Below are positions 7,180 through 14,047 of a stretch of DNA of 17,849 bases, in pieces; position 1 is the stretch's first letter, and every line of letters begins with the position of its first letter. A program made the translations under genes and the position numbers. The DNA comes from JBFGCT01 sp041581055. Lineage in GTDB: Bacteria > Actinomycetota > Acidimicrobiia > Acidimicrobiales > Ilumatobacteraceae. Where the stretch lies: positions 1 to 17,849 of the forward strand of contig JBFGCT010000073.1 in NCBI GenBank assembly GCA_041581055.1, in the 5' to 3' direction. A model generated the notes under the pieces. The model saw only the letters and a list, made by a program, of their open reading frames with translations, was not told where the DNA came from and made no database searches.

Positions 7180-7500
7180 TCGAAGCGTCCTATCGATCTC
7201 GACCTCGGTGCTCCCGAGGGCAGAGAGGCGGGCTTCATTCACCCTGCCGTCGTCGTCACCGCGCAGCGAGTCCTCGACGCCGGCCGTTCGGTGGTTCACG
7301 CCGTGCCGTTGACGACGACACTGCGACGTTTCGCTCGGGGGCCAACAGTGGGCGCGTCATTCGACGATTGCGAGCGGGCCATCGAGGGCGAAGCATGCTG
7401 GAGCGATATGGACGTCGCATGGTTCGGACAACTGAGTCCGAGCAGAACTCGCCGCGCGTGCCGTTCGGCCCTGTCGGCCATCCACGTGAAGAGGTCCAAT
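7180..7500 (+). pseudogene. MazF/PemK-like toxin (mRNA interferase) relic
   Basis: The first forward frame encodes DLGAPEGREAGFIHPAVVVTA and then QRVLDAG and VVHAVPLTTTLRRF (about 7201-7332). This matches the MazF/PemK core: a D-G-P-x-G-x-E-x-G-x-R/H-P loop, then VVV, then VPLT-T-LR. Beyond that the match jumps between frames: CERAIEG in the first frame, MLERYGR in the second, then WFGQLSPSRT back in the first, resembling a decayed MazF C-terminus. The usual N-terminal GEVWW strand and a start codon are absent. MazF toxins cleave mRNA and are paired with an antitoxin; no antitoxin gene is visible on either side. The region is less GC-rich than its neighbours. I see nothing else in this gap between the methyltransferase and hydrolase genes. 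Confidence 0.5.
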
Positions 7501-7586
7501 CGAATCAGGAAGGGGCGGTCAACGCCGTGGTGCCCAGAGGAGTGGGCACTTGGTGAAAACGACGTCCGGGAAGGCGACGATCCATC

Positions 7587-8237
7587 GTGTTCGACGACGA
7601 CGTGAGCATCCGGATCGATCCGGTGGTGGTGATGGGTCACCTGACCGCGCCCGAACTCGTCGACGGCCTGGTGATCTTCGCCCACGGCAGTGGCAGCAGC
7701 CGCCACAGCACACGCAACCGATACGTCGCCGCCGCCTTGAACGAGGCCGGTCTCGCAACGCTGTTGTTCGATCTACTGACCAGCGAGGAGGAGCTGGATC
7801 GCTCGAACGTGTTCGACATCGGCCTCTTGGCCCACCGGCTGAACGGTGTTGCCGCCTGGGCCCGTCGTCAACCTCAGCTGATCGACCTTCCCACCGGGTA
7901 CTTCGGGGCGAGCACAGGAGCCGCCGCCGCGCTCTGGGCGGCCGCCGACCCTGACTGTGACGTTGCTGCGGTCGTGTCCCGCGGTGGCCGTCCCGACCTC
8001 GCCGGGCCGCGGCTTCCCGCCGTCCGCGCGCCGACGCTGCTCATCGTCGGCGGCCTCGACACCGTGGTTCTGGATCTCAACCGCCAAGCGCAGACACAGC
8101 TGAGCTGTCAGAGCGAGCTGAAAGTCGTGCCCGGCGCCACCCACCTCTTCGAGGAGTCCGGCACCCTCCGTGCAGCGGCGGAACTCGCGAGGGACTGGTT
8201 CCTCGAGCACCTCACGATCCCAGGGCACGTCGGGTGA
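7587..8237 (+). CDS. dienelactone-hydrolase-like alpha/beta hydrolase
   Basis: This 216-residue alpha/beta hydrolase is close to the group often found next to, or fused with, phosphoribosyltransferase domains. The oxyanion segment FAHGSGSSRHS is at residues 31-41. The catalytic triad is visible: Ser109 in GASTG, Asp158 in GGLDTVV and His186 in GATHLF. The true substrate is unknown. The protein is cytosolic, with no signal peptide. The GTG at 7587 was chosen as start, with AAGG about 13 nt upstream; GTG 7602 is an alternative. The 63-bp repeat array begins immediately downstream, only 7 bp after the stop. Confidence 0.82.
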   Translation: MFDDDVSIRIDPVVVMGHLTAPELVDGLVIFAHGSGSSRHSTRNRYVAAALNEAGLATLLFDLLTSEEELDRSNVFDIGLLAHRLNGVAAWARRQPQLIDLPTGYFGASTGAAAALWAAADPDCDVAAVVSRGGRPDLAGPRLPAVRAPTLLIVGGLDTVVLDLNRQAQTQLSCQSELKVVPGATHLFEESGTLRAAAELARDWFLEHLTIPGHVG

Positions 8238-8243
8238 CGTGGT

Positions 8244-8449
8244 GCTTCGTTCTGGTGAGAGGTGAGACCACCCCCTCCGCTCATCTCTCACCGGAGGAGG
8301 TTCGTTGCTTCGTTCTGGTGAGAGGTGAGACCACCCCCTCCGCTCATCTCTCACCGGAGGAGGTTCGTTGCTTCGTTCTGGTGAGAGGTGAGACCACCCC
8401 CTCCGCTCATCTCTCACCGGAGGAGGTTCGCGGCCCGCTCCGGTGAGAG
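8244..8449 (+). repeat. three 63-bp tandem repeats with palindromic GGTGAGAG-N23-CTCTCACC core, plus a fourth half-copy
   Basis: Units begin at 8244, 8307 and 8370 with a period of exactly 63 bp and are nearly identical. Palindromic cores lie at 8254-8292, 8317-8355 and 8380-8418, and a lone left arm at 8442-8449. The arms extend inward (GGTGAGAGGTGAG against CTCATCTCTCACC, one G-T pair) and outward (CTCCGG-like against CCGGAG), so transcribed RNA could form a long hairpin. Open frames run through the array on both strands, but the translations are purely repetitive and I do not call a gene. Lying 3' of the hydrolase, the hairpins could also act in transcript termination. Confidence 0.9.
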
Positions 8450-8759
8450 GGGGATCATCGCCAAGGTGTTGGACGACCTCGGCAACCTCGACAACAGGGA
8501 GACACCGGTCGTGTCGTGGATCCTCGTCATCGAGGACCTCGTCATGGCGTTCTACCTGCCGCTGATGGCGGGCCTGTTGATCGGGGGCAGCCTGTTCGAG
8601 ATCGATCTCGAGAGCTTCATCGCGGTGTCAGCCGTCGTGGTGGCGCTCGTGATCGCAGTTCGTTCGGACACCGGATCGGCGTTACACGACGCCGGTCGTC
8701 GTTCGCGACGTGGTGGCGGAGCACGCGCGCATCACGGCACACTCGACACCGACCCGTAG
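8446..8759 (+). pseudogene. Kef-type cation/proton antiporter fragment
   Basis: The reading GIIAKVLDDLGNLDNRETPV then SWILVIEDLVMAFYLPLMAG matches the central membrane region of KefB-like monovalent cation:proton antiporters, where this loop and the ILVIEDLAMA-type helix are conserved. Only about 70 residues are left. The 5' side starts directly at the last repeat arm (8442-8449). On the 3' side the match slips frame near 8670, where RFGHRIG-like sequence continues in another frame, and then fades. No start codon or regulatory domain remains. It cannot encode a working transporter. Confidence 0.65.
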
Positions 8760-9007
8760 CCGCGCCCGCTCCTGGGGAAAACGGCGCACACGACGTACGG
8801 CCCGTATCACGAGCCCGACAAACATCGAGCGTCCCGTGCCGCCCCGTCAAAGCGCCGACGGTCGAAACGGAACGGCGCCAAGTAGCCCGACCCGTCCCGA
8901 CACCGATGCCTTCGACACGTACGTGACGGCGCGGTCAAGCGTTCCGGGTGCCGCACCGGGTCAGCGGCCGATTGGCGATTGCCACCGTGGCGCATCGGCG
9001 ATGCGAC
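8760..9007. other. intergenic, no supported gene
   Basis: Short forward open frames here are Arg/Ser/Thr-rich and have no recognisable motif. I see no tRNA, no repeat of the palindromic family and no convincing terminator. It is probably decayed DNA downstream of the antiporter fragment. Confidence 0.5.
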
Positions 9008-9958
9008 TCAGACGCACCAGCCGGTCGGAATGTCGACCCCGCGGGTGCAGAGGCTTCTCACCTCGACCGAGACCAGCTCGTACACCACCGAGCTTCCGGA
9101 CTCTGTCGCCGCCGTCTCGCTGGCGGGCATCTGCCGGCCGACGACCCTGTGCCGTGCGCCGAGGCCCGCGTCGTCGCCGTACTTCTCGCCGGGGAACTCG
9201 TCGTACACGACGTCGGCGGTCGGACCCGCGCTCGGCTCGGTCGCGCGGACGAGCTTCGCGCCCGCGCTGTCGGGGTCGATCGGCGCCAGTTCGTCCATCA
9301 CGATCGTGCCGAGCTCGAGCATCGTCGGCGCAGTCGGCAACCGCCCGAACGCCGACTCGATCTCGGCGGTGACGTCACGCGGCGCGCCGAGGTAGACGAG
9401 TGACCACGAAGAAATCCACCCCGTCACGCCGTCCGCGTCGACCTCCGCCCAGGGGATGAAGTAGCCGCCCTGGTCGATCTCACGGCCATTGCCGGTCAAG
9501 ACGAGTTCCGTGAGCGGTGGGAGCGAGGCGGCCGCCGGTTGGTCGTCTCCCGGCGCCATCCGGATGACGAACGTCTCGTCGAAGGCAACGCCGGGGACCT
9601 GGGCCAGCGTTCCCGCGATAAACCAGTCGAACGGCTCACCGGGCAACGAGGTGGTCGGCTCCGCCTCCGACGCGGGCACGGCGGCGGTGGTCGACGCGGC
9701 CGTCGTCGTCGGCTCGGCCGTCGTGGTCGGCCGGACGGTCGTGGTCGGCCGGACGGTCGTGGTCGGCTGGGCCGTCGTGGTCGTCGGCGGGACGGTGGTC
9801 GGCTGGACTGTCGTGGTCGGCTGGACGGTCGTGGTCGAATCGGTCGGTGGGCTCGCGGGTGACGTCAGTGCCTCGTCGTCCGACCTACCGCACGCAACCG
9901 CAACCGCCAACAACGACGAGACGGCGACCAGGGCAACTCGGCCGTTCACTCCTCCCAT
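9008..9958 (-). CDS. predicted lipoprotein with Thr/Pro-rich linker and SH3-like domain
   Basis: This 316-residue exported protein starts with a signal peptide (MGGVNGRVALVAVSSLLAVAVAC) whose Cys23 is the likely lipidation site. The -3 residue is Ala rather than Leu, so the lipobox is weak. Residues ~40-105 are a low-complexity TTTVQP/TTTVRP linker of cell-wall-spanning type. About residues 140-185 look like a bacterial SH3-like fold (ELVLTGNGREI, then YFIPWAEVDADGVTGWISS). The rest is unassigned and ends with two cysteines that could pair. The ATG at 9958 is preferred because it gives a clean signal peptide; the frame stays open to 10039. No strong ribosome-binding site is visible. Its role is probably at the cell surface, with unknown ligand. 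No operon partner is evident. Confidence 0.72.
   Translation of the reverse strand: MGGVNGRVALVAVSSLLAVAVACGRSDDEALTSPASPPTDSTTTVQPTTTVQPTTVPPTTTTAQPTTTVRPTTTVRPTTTAEPTTTAASTTAAVPASEAEPTTSLPGEPFDWFIAGTLAQVPGVAFDETFVIRMAPGDDQPAAASLPPLTELVLTGNGREIDQGGYFIPWAEVDADGVTGWISSWSLVYLGAPRDVTAEIESAFGRLPTAPTMLELGTIVMDELAPIDPDSAGAKLVRATEPSAGPTADVVYDEFPGEKYGDDAGLGARHRVVGRQMPASETAATESGSSVVYELVSVEVRSLCTRGVDIPTGWCV
9712..9840 (-). repeat. degenerate 18-bp coding repeats (Thr-rich linker)
   Basis: Imperfect copies of an 18-bp unit encode TTTVRP/TTTVQP-type hexapeptides in the lipoprotein linker. Such tracts commonly vary in copy number by slippage. Confidence 0.65.
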
Positions 9959-10149
9959 GCCAACAACGAAGACACGCTTCGTCGCATGCAACAAGAGCCC
10001 GAGGTCCCGTGTCGCGCGGCTGACCTGTTGTGCGGACACACCGGACGATCGCGAAAGCTCGAGGCCGATCGACCGGCATCGTCACCCGCATCTGTTACGG
10101 CGCCTGCGTCAGCGCGTGCGGTCAGCGGGTCGTCGAGGCGGTCGAGGAG

Positions 10150-10390
10150 GTCGCTGAGGGAGTACGTTGGCCAGCTCGAGGCGGCTGATCACGCTGAACG
10201 CCGAAGGCTGTTCGGCTGCAAACGTCGCGTAGGCGTGCGCGGCCGCAAGGAGTGCTTCGCGGTCGTTCTGGATCGTTGCCGCTGTCTCGACGCCACCGGC
10301 CCCGGCCTCCGACGGTGCGGGACGCGACAGCGAGCCTGAAGCCGCTGGCGAACGAGAGGGCGGCGTTGAGTCGAAGCGCAAGCGTGATGT
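10150..10390 (-). pseudogene. TetR-family regulator C-terminal (WHG-type) domain relic
   Basis: On the minus strand the reading IQNDREALLAAAHAYATFAA then EQPSAFSVI resembles the WHG/TetR_C core (DPxEALxALAxAYxxFAxxxP). A neighbouring frame just upstream reads ALRLNAALSFASGFRLA, so a frameshift probably separates the two. The helix-turn-helix part and a start codon are absent, and the TIR gene lies where they should be. This is the only sign of coding I see between 9959 and 10400; the rest of that gap shows nothing recognisable. It could be a chance resemblance. Confidence 0.33.
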
Positions 10391-10400
10391 CCACGTGTCG

Positions 10401-11417
10401 TCAGCCGAGTTGGACCTCGCAGAGATGCCGGCTCGTTTGGCGCAGCCGTTCCTCGAGCTTGGCGTCGCCGTCGTCGGGCTGCCAAACGACGCACTCGGCG
10501 TTCAGGTTTCGCTTCGCGGCGAGCTTCGAGAACCGGTCGCCCCGATCGGTGTCATTCGTCCGCATGATCAGCAGGAAGCAGTCGACAGAGAGCGGGCCGC
10601 TTCGAGAGCTGGTCTCGGTGAGCAGCTTGTCGATGAGTCTGCTGTCATCGACCTCTGATCCCGGTCGGATGACGACGCCCGCCCGCGCGACGGCTTGCCC
10701 ATCGTGTTCGGCGCGGAGTTTGCAGTTTCGTGCCCGCAGAACGTCCAAGTTCACCTCGAGCACCACGTCGATCACCGGGAGAAGAGATTGGGCGGCGAGC
10801 GTCGGCATCGACCTCCCGAGGTACTCGCTCCGCGCGATCGCGTCGAGCACTCGCAGTGTCTGCTGCTTGTAGCGCTCGGCCTCCTCGCGATCTTGCCGTT
10901 GTGCGTCGTCCAGTTCGAATCGACGCATCGCGGAATCGAGGTGATCGGACGCGGCTTCGAAGTCGCCGACGTTGCGCGCGCTGAAGGCCTGCCGGACGTC
11001 GCTCGCTGCCCTTCTTGCCGCGTCGGCGCCCTGGTCTGCTTGCGTGCGAACGCCGTTGACGAACCTCACGAGCCGTGTATCACTTGATTCGGTGAGGCCG
11101 GCCAGATCGACGACGTTGAACTCCCCGAACCCATCAGGGGGCTGACAGTCATCGAGCCGCGCCGTTGCGAGGTTCGCGAGATCCCTTGCGAGCGCGGCTT
11201 CGCGGAGCACCCAATCCGACCTCCGAGAATTGGACGACCACAGCACGACGACTTGCTGCGCACTGGCGATCCGGATCGGGATCGTCCGGTCAAAGCGCTC
11301 GCCAGCCCTGAGATGATCGTCCCAGTCGACTTGCAGCTCGGCGTGTTCGAACACATCGACGATCATCTCGGCGGCCTCACGGTCGACATGGCTGTAAGAG
11401 ACGAAAATGTCGGTCAT
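10401..11417 (-). CDS. TIR-domain protein with unrecognised C-terminal region
   Basis: This 338-residue cytosolic protein begins with a TIR domain (residues ~1-125). Visible TIR signs are DIFVSYSHVDRE, VDWDDHLRAGERFDRTI, SAQQVVVLWSSNS and SDWVLREAALA, with Glu73 at the position of the catalytic glutamate of NAD-cleaving TIRs. A charged helical segment follows (about 130-200, possible coiled coil). The C-terminal ~120 residues have an alpha/beta look (VDVVLEVNLDVLR, GVVIRPGSE, VDCFLLIMRT, ECVVWQPDDG) that I do not recognise. Bacterial TIR proteins with extra domains often act in anti-phage NAD depletion or signalling, but this role is inferred. The ATG at 11417 has GGAGG 8 nt upstream, better than the longer 11441 start. 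It is divergent from a second TIR gene 196 bp away. Confidence 0.82.
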   Translation of the reverse strand: MTDIFVSYSHVDREAAEMIVDVFEHAELQVDWDDHLRAGERFDRTIPIRIASAQQVVVLWSSNSRRSDWVLREAALARDLANLATARLDDCQPPDGFGEFNVVDLAGLTESSDTRLVRFVNGVRTQADQGADAARRAASDVRQAFSARNVGDFEAASDHLDSAMRRFELDDAQRQDREEAERYKQQTLRVLDAIARSEYLGRSMPTLAAQSLLPVIDVVLEVNLDVLRARNCKLRAEHDGQAVARAGVVIRPGSEVDDSRLIDKLLTETSSRSGPLSVDCFLLIMRTNDTDRGDRFSKLAAKRNLNAECVVWQPDDGDAKLEERLRQTSRHLCEVQLG

Positions 11418-11563
11418 CGCGAGGACCTCCGTGTTGATCACCGTTCATTCTGCGCCGCGACGGGGCACCCGACAAGGGAGCGATGCCATCGGGTCGAGTC
11501 GTCTGGGCCGACCGTGCCATCGACGTGTCTGACCGCGCAGCGCCTCCTGGCGGTTGAGCGGAG

Positions 11564-11569
11564 TACTGT
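11564..11569 (+). promoter_or_regulatory. possible -10 box of the TIR-TPR gene
   Basis: TACTGT fits TANNNT and lies 44 bp before the GTG start in the 196-bp gap between the divergent TIR genes. A transcript starting near 11576 would include the ribosome-binding site GGGAGG at 11602-11607. No -35 element is clear, and no operator repeat was recognised in the gap. Confidence 0.35.
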
Positions 11570-11613
11570 CGAGGGGAGGCAGCAATGCGACCACCAACCC
11601 CGGGAGGCGCCTC

Positions 11614-12861
11614 GTGAGCGTGTTCGTCTCGTACCGGCGGGTTGACGCCGACGCCGCCCTCATCGTCTACGGATGGCTGCGGGACCGATTCGGCCGCGAC
11701 GGCGTGTTCTGGGATGCGGAGGACATCCCAGCCAGCGCGCCGTGGGCCTCCGAGATCAGGGAGAGCGTTCGCTCCGCGGCCGCGCTCGTCGTGGTGATCG
11801 GTCCCGGATGGGCCGAACTCCGAAACGACGACGGAAGTGTCCGCCTCGAGAGCGAGGACGACTGGGTGCGCAGGGAGGTCATGCTCGCCCTCGAGATCGG
11901 GCTTCCGATCTTCCCCGTCGTGTCGCCGGGAGCGGAGCTTCCGTCGGAGGCGTCGCTGCCCGAAGAACTCCGTGGTCTGCTGGCCTCCGAGGCGATCTTC
12001 ATGGACGAGTTGAAGGCTCGGCGCAAGGTGCTGGACGCGCTGGAACAGCGAGTGCCGGTAGAGGTCGAACCGCAACTCGAGGACCGGACGCTCGATCGAT
12101 TGCGCTGGCTCCTCGAACGCCAGGTGCAACGACTTCAGATCCGCGGTGTCGAGCTCGTACAGGAAGGGCACGCCGACCGGGCCCGCGAGGAGCTGGAAGA
12201 GGGTTCGCAGCTGCTCCTCGAGCTGGTCGCGCTGACACCGATGAATCTCCAAACCTCCGCCCAACTCGGTTATCTCTACGGATCGATGGCCGACACGTTG
12301 GACAAGGCCGGCGACGAAGCGGGCTCGCACCGCTATGTCGATCTCGCCCGGGCTGTGTTCAGCGACCTCATCGAGCGCGTCGAAGAACTCATTCAATCCG
12401 ACGAGGCGCCCGACGCGTATGAACTCCGAACCGCGACGAACGTGGCCGCGTCCTCGCTCAACGGCCTCGGCGCGGTACTTCGGCGCCGAGGCAGGCTGAG
12501 CGAGGCGATCGACATCTACCGAAAGGTCGTCGCGCTCGCGCCTCGATATGCGTACGCGTGGCACGACCTGGTTGCGGTGTTGCTCGACAGCGCGGCGGCA
12601 GGCGATGTCCGAGTCGAGGAGATGATTGCGGCCGTCGTGACGCTGAAGCAGGTCGTGCCCGGTCACCCGGGTATCAGCGCGGAACACCTCGCCGGAATTG
12701 AGCAGCGAGTTCGGAAATGGGCGATGCACGAGAGCGGCCAGGCGATCGCCGCCGGCGACGGGCGACTCGCCCGCGCCCACCTCGACGCCGTGGAGGAGGC
12801 GTTCGGAGACGCGCCGGATCTCGGCCTGATGCGGGACCTGATTCGTCGGCAGGGCGGCTGA
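11614..12861 (+). CDS. TIR-domain protein with TPR-like repeats
   Basis: This is a 415-residue cytosolic protein. Residues 1-145 form a TIR domain: SVFVSYRRVDADA, FGRDGVFWDAEDIPASAPW, ALVVVIGPGW and DDWVRREVMLALE, with Glu88 at the catalytic glutamate position. The usual Gly after the IP turn is replaced (IPAS). From about 165 to 365 the protein is helical with TPR-like repeats, the clearest being LNGLGAVLRRRGRLSEAIDIYRKV followed by ALAPRYAYAWHDL. The TPRs suggest a sensing or scaffolding surface and the TIR an effector or NAD-cleaving part; both are inference. GTG 11614 is chosen because GGGAGG ends 6 nt upstream; the frame stays open to 11554. It is divergent from the other TIR gene. The GNAT gene starts 44 bp downstream. 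Confidence 0.85.
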   Translation: MSVFVSYRRVDADAALIVYGWLRDRFGRDGVFWDAEDIPASAPWASEIRESVRSAAALVVVIGPGWAELRNDDGSVRLESEDDWVRREVMLALEIGLPIFPVVSPGAELPSEASLPEELRGLLASEAIFMDELKARRKVLDALEQRVPVEVEPQLEDRTLDRLRWLLERQVQRLQIRGVELVQEGHADRAREELEEGSQLLLELVALTPMNLQTSAQLGYLYGSMADTLDKAGDEAGSHRYVDLARAVFSDLIERVEELIQSDEAPDAYELRTATNVAASSLNGLGAVLRRRGRLSEAIDIYRKVVALAPRYAYAWHDLVAVLLDSAAAGDVRVEEMIAAVVTLKQVVPGHPGISAEHLAGIEQRVRKWAMHESGQAIAAGDGRLARAHLDAVEEAFGDAPDLGLMRDLIRRQGG

Positions 12862-12891
12862 CGGCAAGCACCGCGTCCTCCCGATTGCATC

Positions 12892-12897
12892 TACCAT
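12892..12897 (+). promoter_or_regulatory. possible -10 box for a leaderless GNAT transcript
   Basis: TACCAT lies 8 bp before GTG 12906, so a start about 7-9 bp downstream would fall on or next to the GTG. The upstream TTGCAT is too close to be a normal -35. The call is based on spacing only. Confidence 0.4.
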
Positions 12898-12905
12898 CTC
12901 GTCGC

Positions 12906-13988
12906 GTGAGCGACTGCGAGGGCCGCGGATTCGGCGTCGACGATGATCGGCGGGCCGGCCACGGGGCGATCCACCTCGCCGACCGGATGGCGCTCCCCGC
13001 GGGCTTCACCGCACGCCCCTACCGCGGGCGGGCCGACCACCCGGCGATGGCGACGGTCCTGTCCGCCTACCGGGCGCATCACCGCAACCCCGAGATGGCG
13101 ACCGCCGAGCAGATGGACGTGAGCTACGCCCATCTCGGCGACTGCGATCCGGACACGGACATCGCGGTCGTCGAGCACGCCGCCGAACCTGTCGCCTACG
13201 CCCGGCCACACCGCGAGGATCTCGGGACCGGCGTGCGGGACTGCATCGTGTTCGCGCCGACCCTCCCCGGCCACATCGACCGGCCGCTGTTCGGCGCCCT
13301 CCTCGCCGCCATGGAAACCCACATGCGGCCGTGGGCGGACGCGGTCGAGGCGGCCCGGTTCCGGTCCTACGCCAGCCATCCCGGCCCCGGCGAGACGGCG
13401 ACCGGCGAGGGGGCGTGGCTCGAGGACGCCGGCTACGTCGCCACCGAGTGGGAGGCGTCGCTGCTGCGACCGAACCTCGACGACATCCCCGATCGGCGGT
13501 TGCCAGCCGGCGTGGAGGTGCGTCCGGTGACCGAGGACCAGATCCGCCCGATCCTCGAAGCCCACCTGGAGGCGTTCCGCGGGGAGTGGGACTTCCGCGA
13601 GCCGACCGAGGCCGATTACGCCGAGATGATCGAGGATCCGAACCGCGACGAGACGCTGTGGAAGATCGCCTGGGTCGGCGACACCGTCGTCGGACAGGTG
13701 AAGCCGTACATCAACCACGACGAGAACGAGGAGCGGGGCACGCGCCGCGTGTACACCGAGTTCATCTCGACCCACCGAGACTGGCGCAATCGAGGCATCG
13801 CCGGCGCGCTGCTGGCGATGAGCCTGCGCGAGGCGCGCGACCGCGGGATGACCGAGGCGGCGCTCGCCGCCGACACGAACAACCCCGGTGGGGCCTTTCA
13901 GCTGTACACCGGGCTCGGCTTCGAACTCCAGCGCTACGAGGCGGTCTACACCAGGGCGGCCAGGGACGATTCCATCGACCTCGAGTGA
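12906..13988 (+). CDS. GNAT-family N-acetyltransferase with tandem GNAT-like domains
   Basis: This 360-residue protein has two GNAT-like halves. The second (about residues 195-350) has the acetyl-CoA loop RNRGIAGALL near residue 294, then LREARDRGMTEAALAADTNNPGGAFQLYTGLGF, typical of GNAT motif A and the C-terminal YxxxGF. The first half (about 30-190) is degenerate, as in mycothiol-synthase-like double-GNAT proteins, where only one half is active. The acceptor substrate is unknown. GTG 12906 is given as start because a TACCAT box at 12892-12897 would place transcription at this codon (leaderless). ATG 12987, just before ALPAGFTARPYRG, is a credible alternative without a clear ribosome-binding site. 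It is followed by phoH after 59 bp. Confidence 0.8.
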   Translation: MSDCEGRGFGVDDDRRAGHGAIHLADRMALPAGFTARPYRGRADHPAMATVLSAYRAHHRNPEMATAEQMDVSYAHLGDCDPDTDIAVVEHAAEPVAYARPHREDLGTGVRDCIVFAPTLPGHIDRPLFGALLAAMETHMRPWADAVEAARFRSYASHPGPGETATGEGAWLEDAGYVATEWEASLLRPNLDDIPDRRLPAGVEVRPVTEDQIRPILEAHLEAFRGEWDFREPTEADYAEMIEDPNRDETLWKIAWVGDTVVGQVKPYINHDENEERGTRRVYTEFISTHRDWRNRGIAGALLAMSLREARDRGMTEAALAADTNNPGGAFQLYTGLGFELQRYEAVYTRAARDDSIDLE

Positions 13989-14047
13989 CCGCTGTTGTAC
14001 GGTATGTCGAACATGATCGGCCTGGTGCACGTGACGTCGTTCGGCGG

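Noticed and set aside
6726..7556. 276-codon forward ORF opposite the methyltransferase and through the toxin relic
   Set aside because: Most of it is antisense to the methyltransferase, and only a few residues match the MazF C-terminus after a frame jump.
7773..8417. Minus-strand ORF containing repeated RDERRGWSHLSPERS-like peptides
   Set aside because: It is the translation of the palindromic repeat array plus the reverse of the hydrolase gene; no promoter or ribosome-binding site supports it.
8244..8449. Possible CRISPR array (regular direct repeats)
   Set aside because: The intervals between cores are themselves repeated rather than unique spacers, only about three units exist, and no cas genes are nearby.
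11377..12897. 506-codon minus-strand ORF opposite the TIR-TPR gene
   Set aside because: High-GC codon use of the forward gene leaves the opposite frame open; its protein has no recognisable domain and the forward frame has clear TIR motifs.
12891..14030. 379-codon minus-strand ORF opposite the GNAT gene
   Set aside because: Low-complexity shadow frame; the forward frame carries acetyl-CoA-binding motifs.
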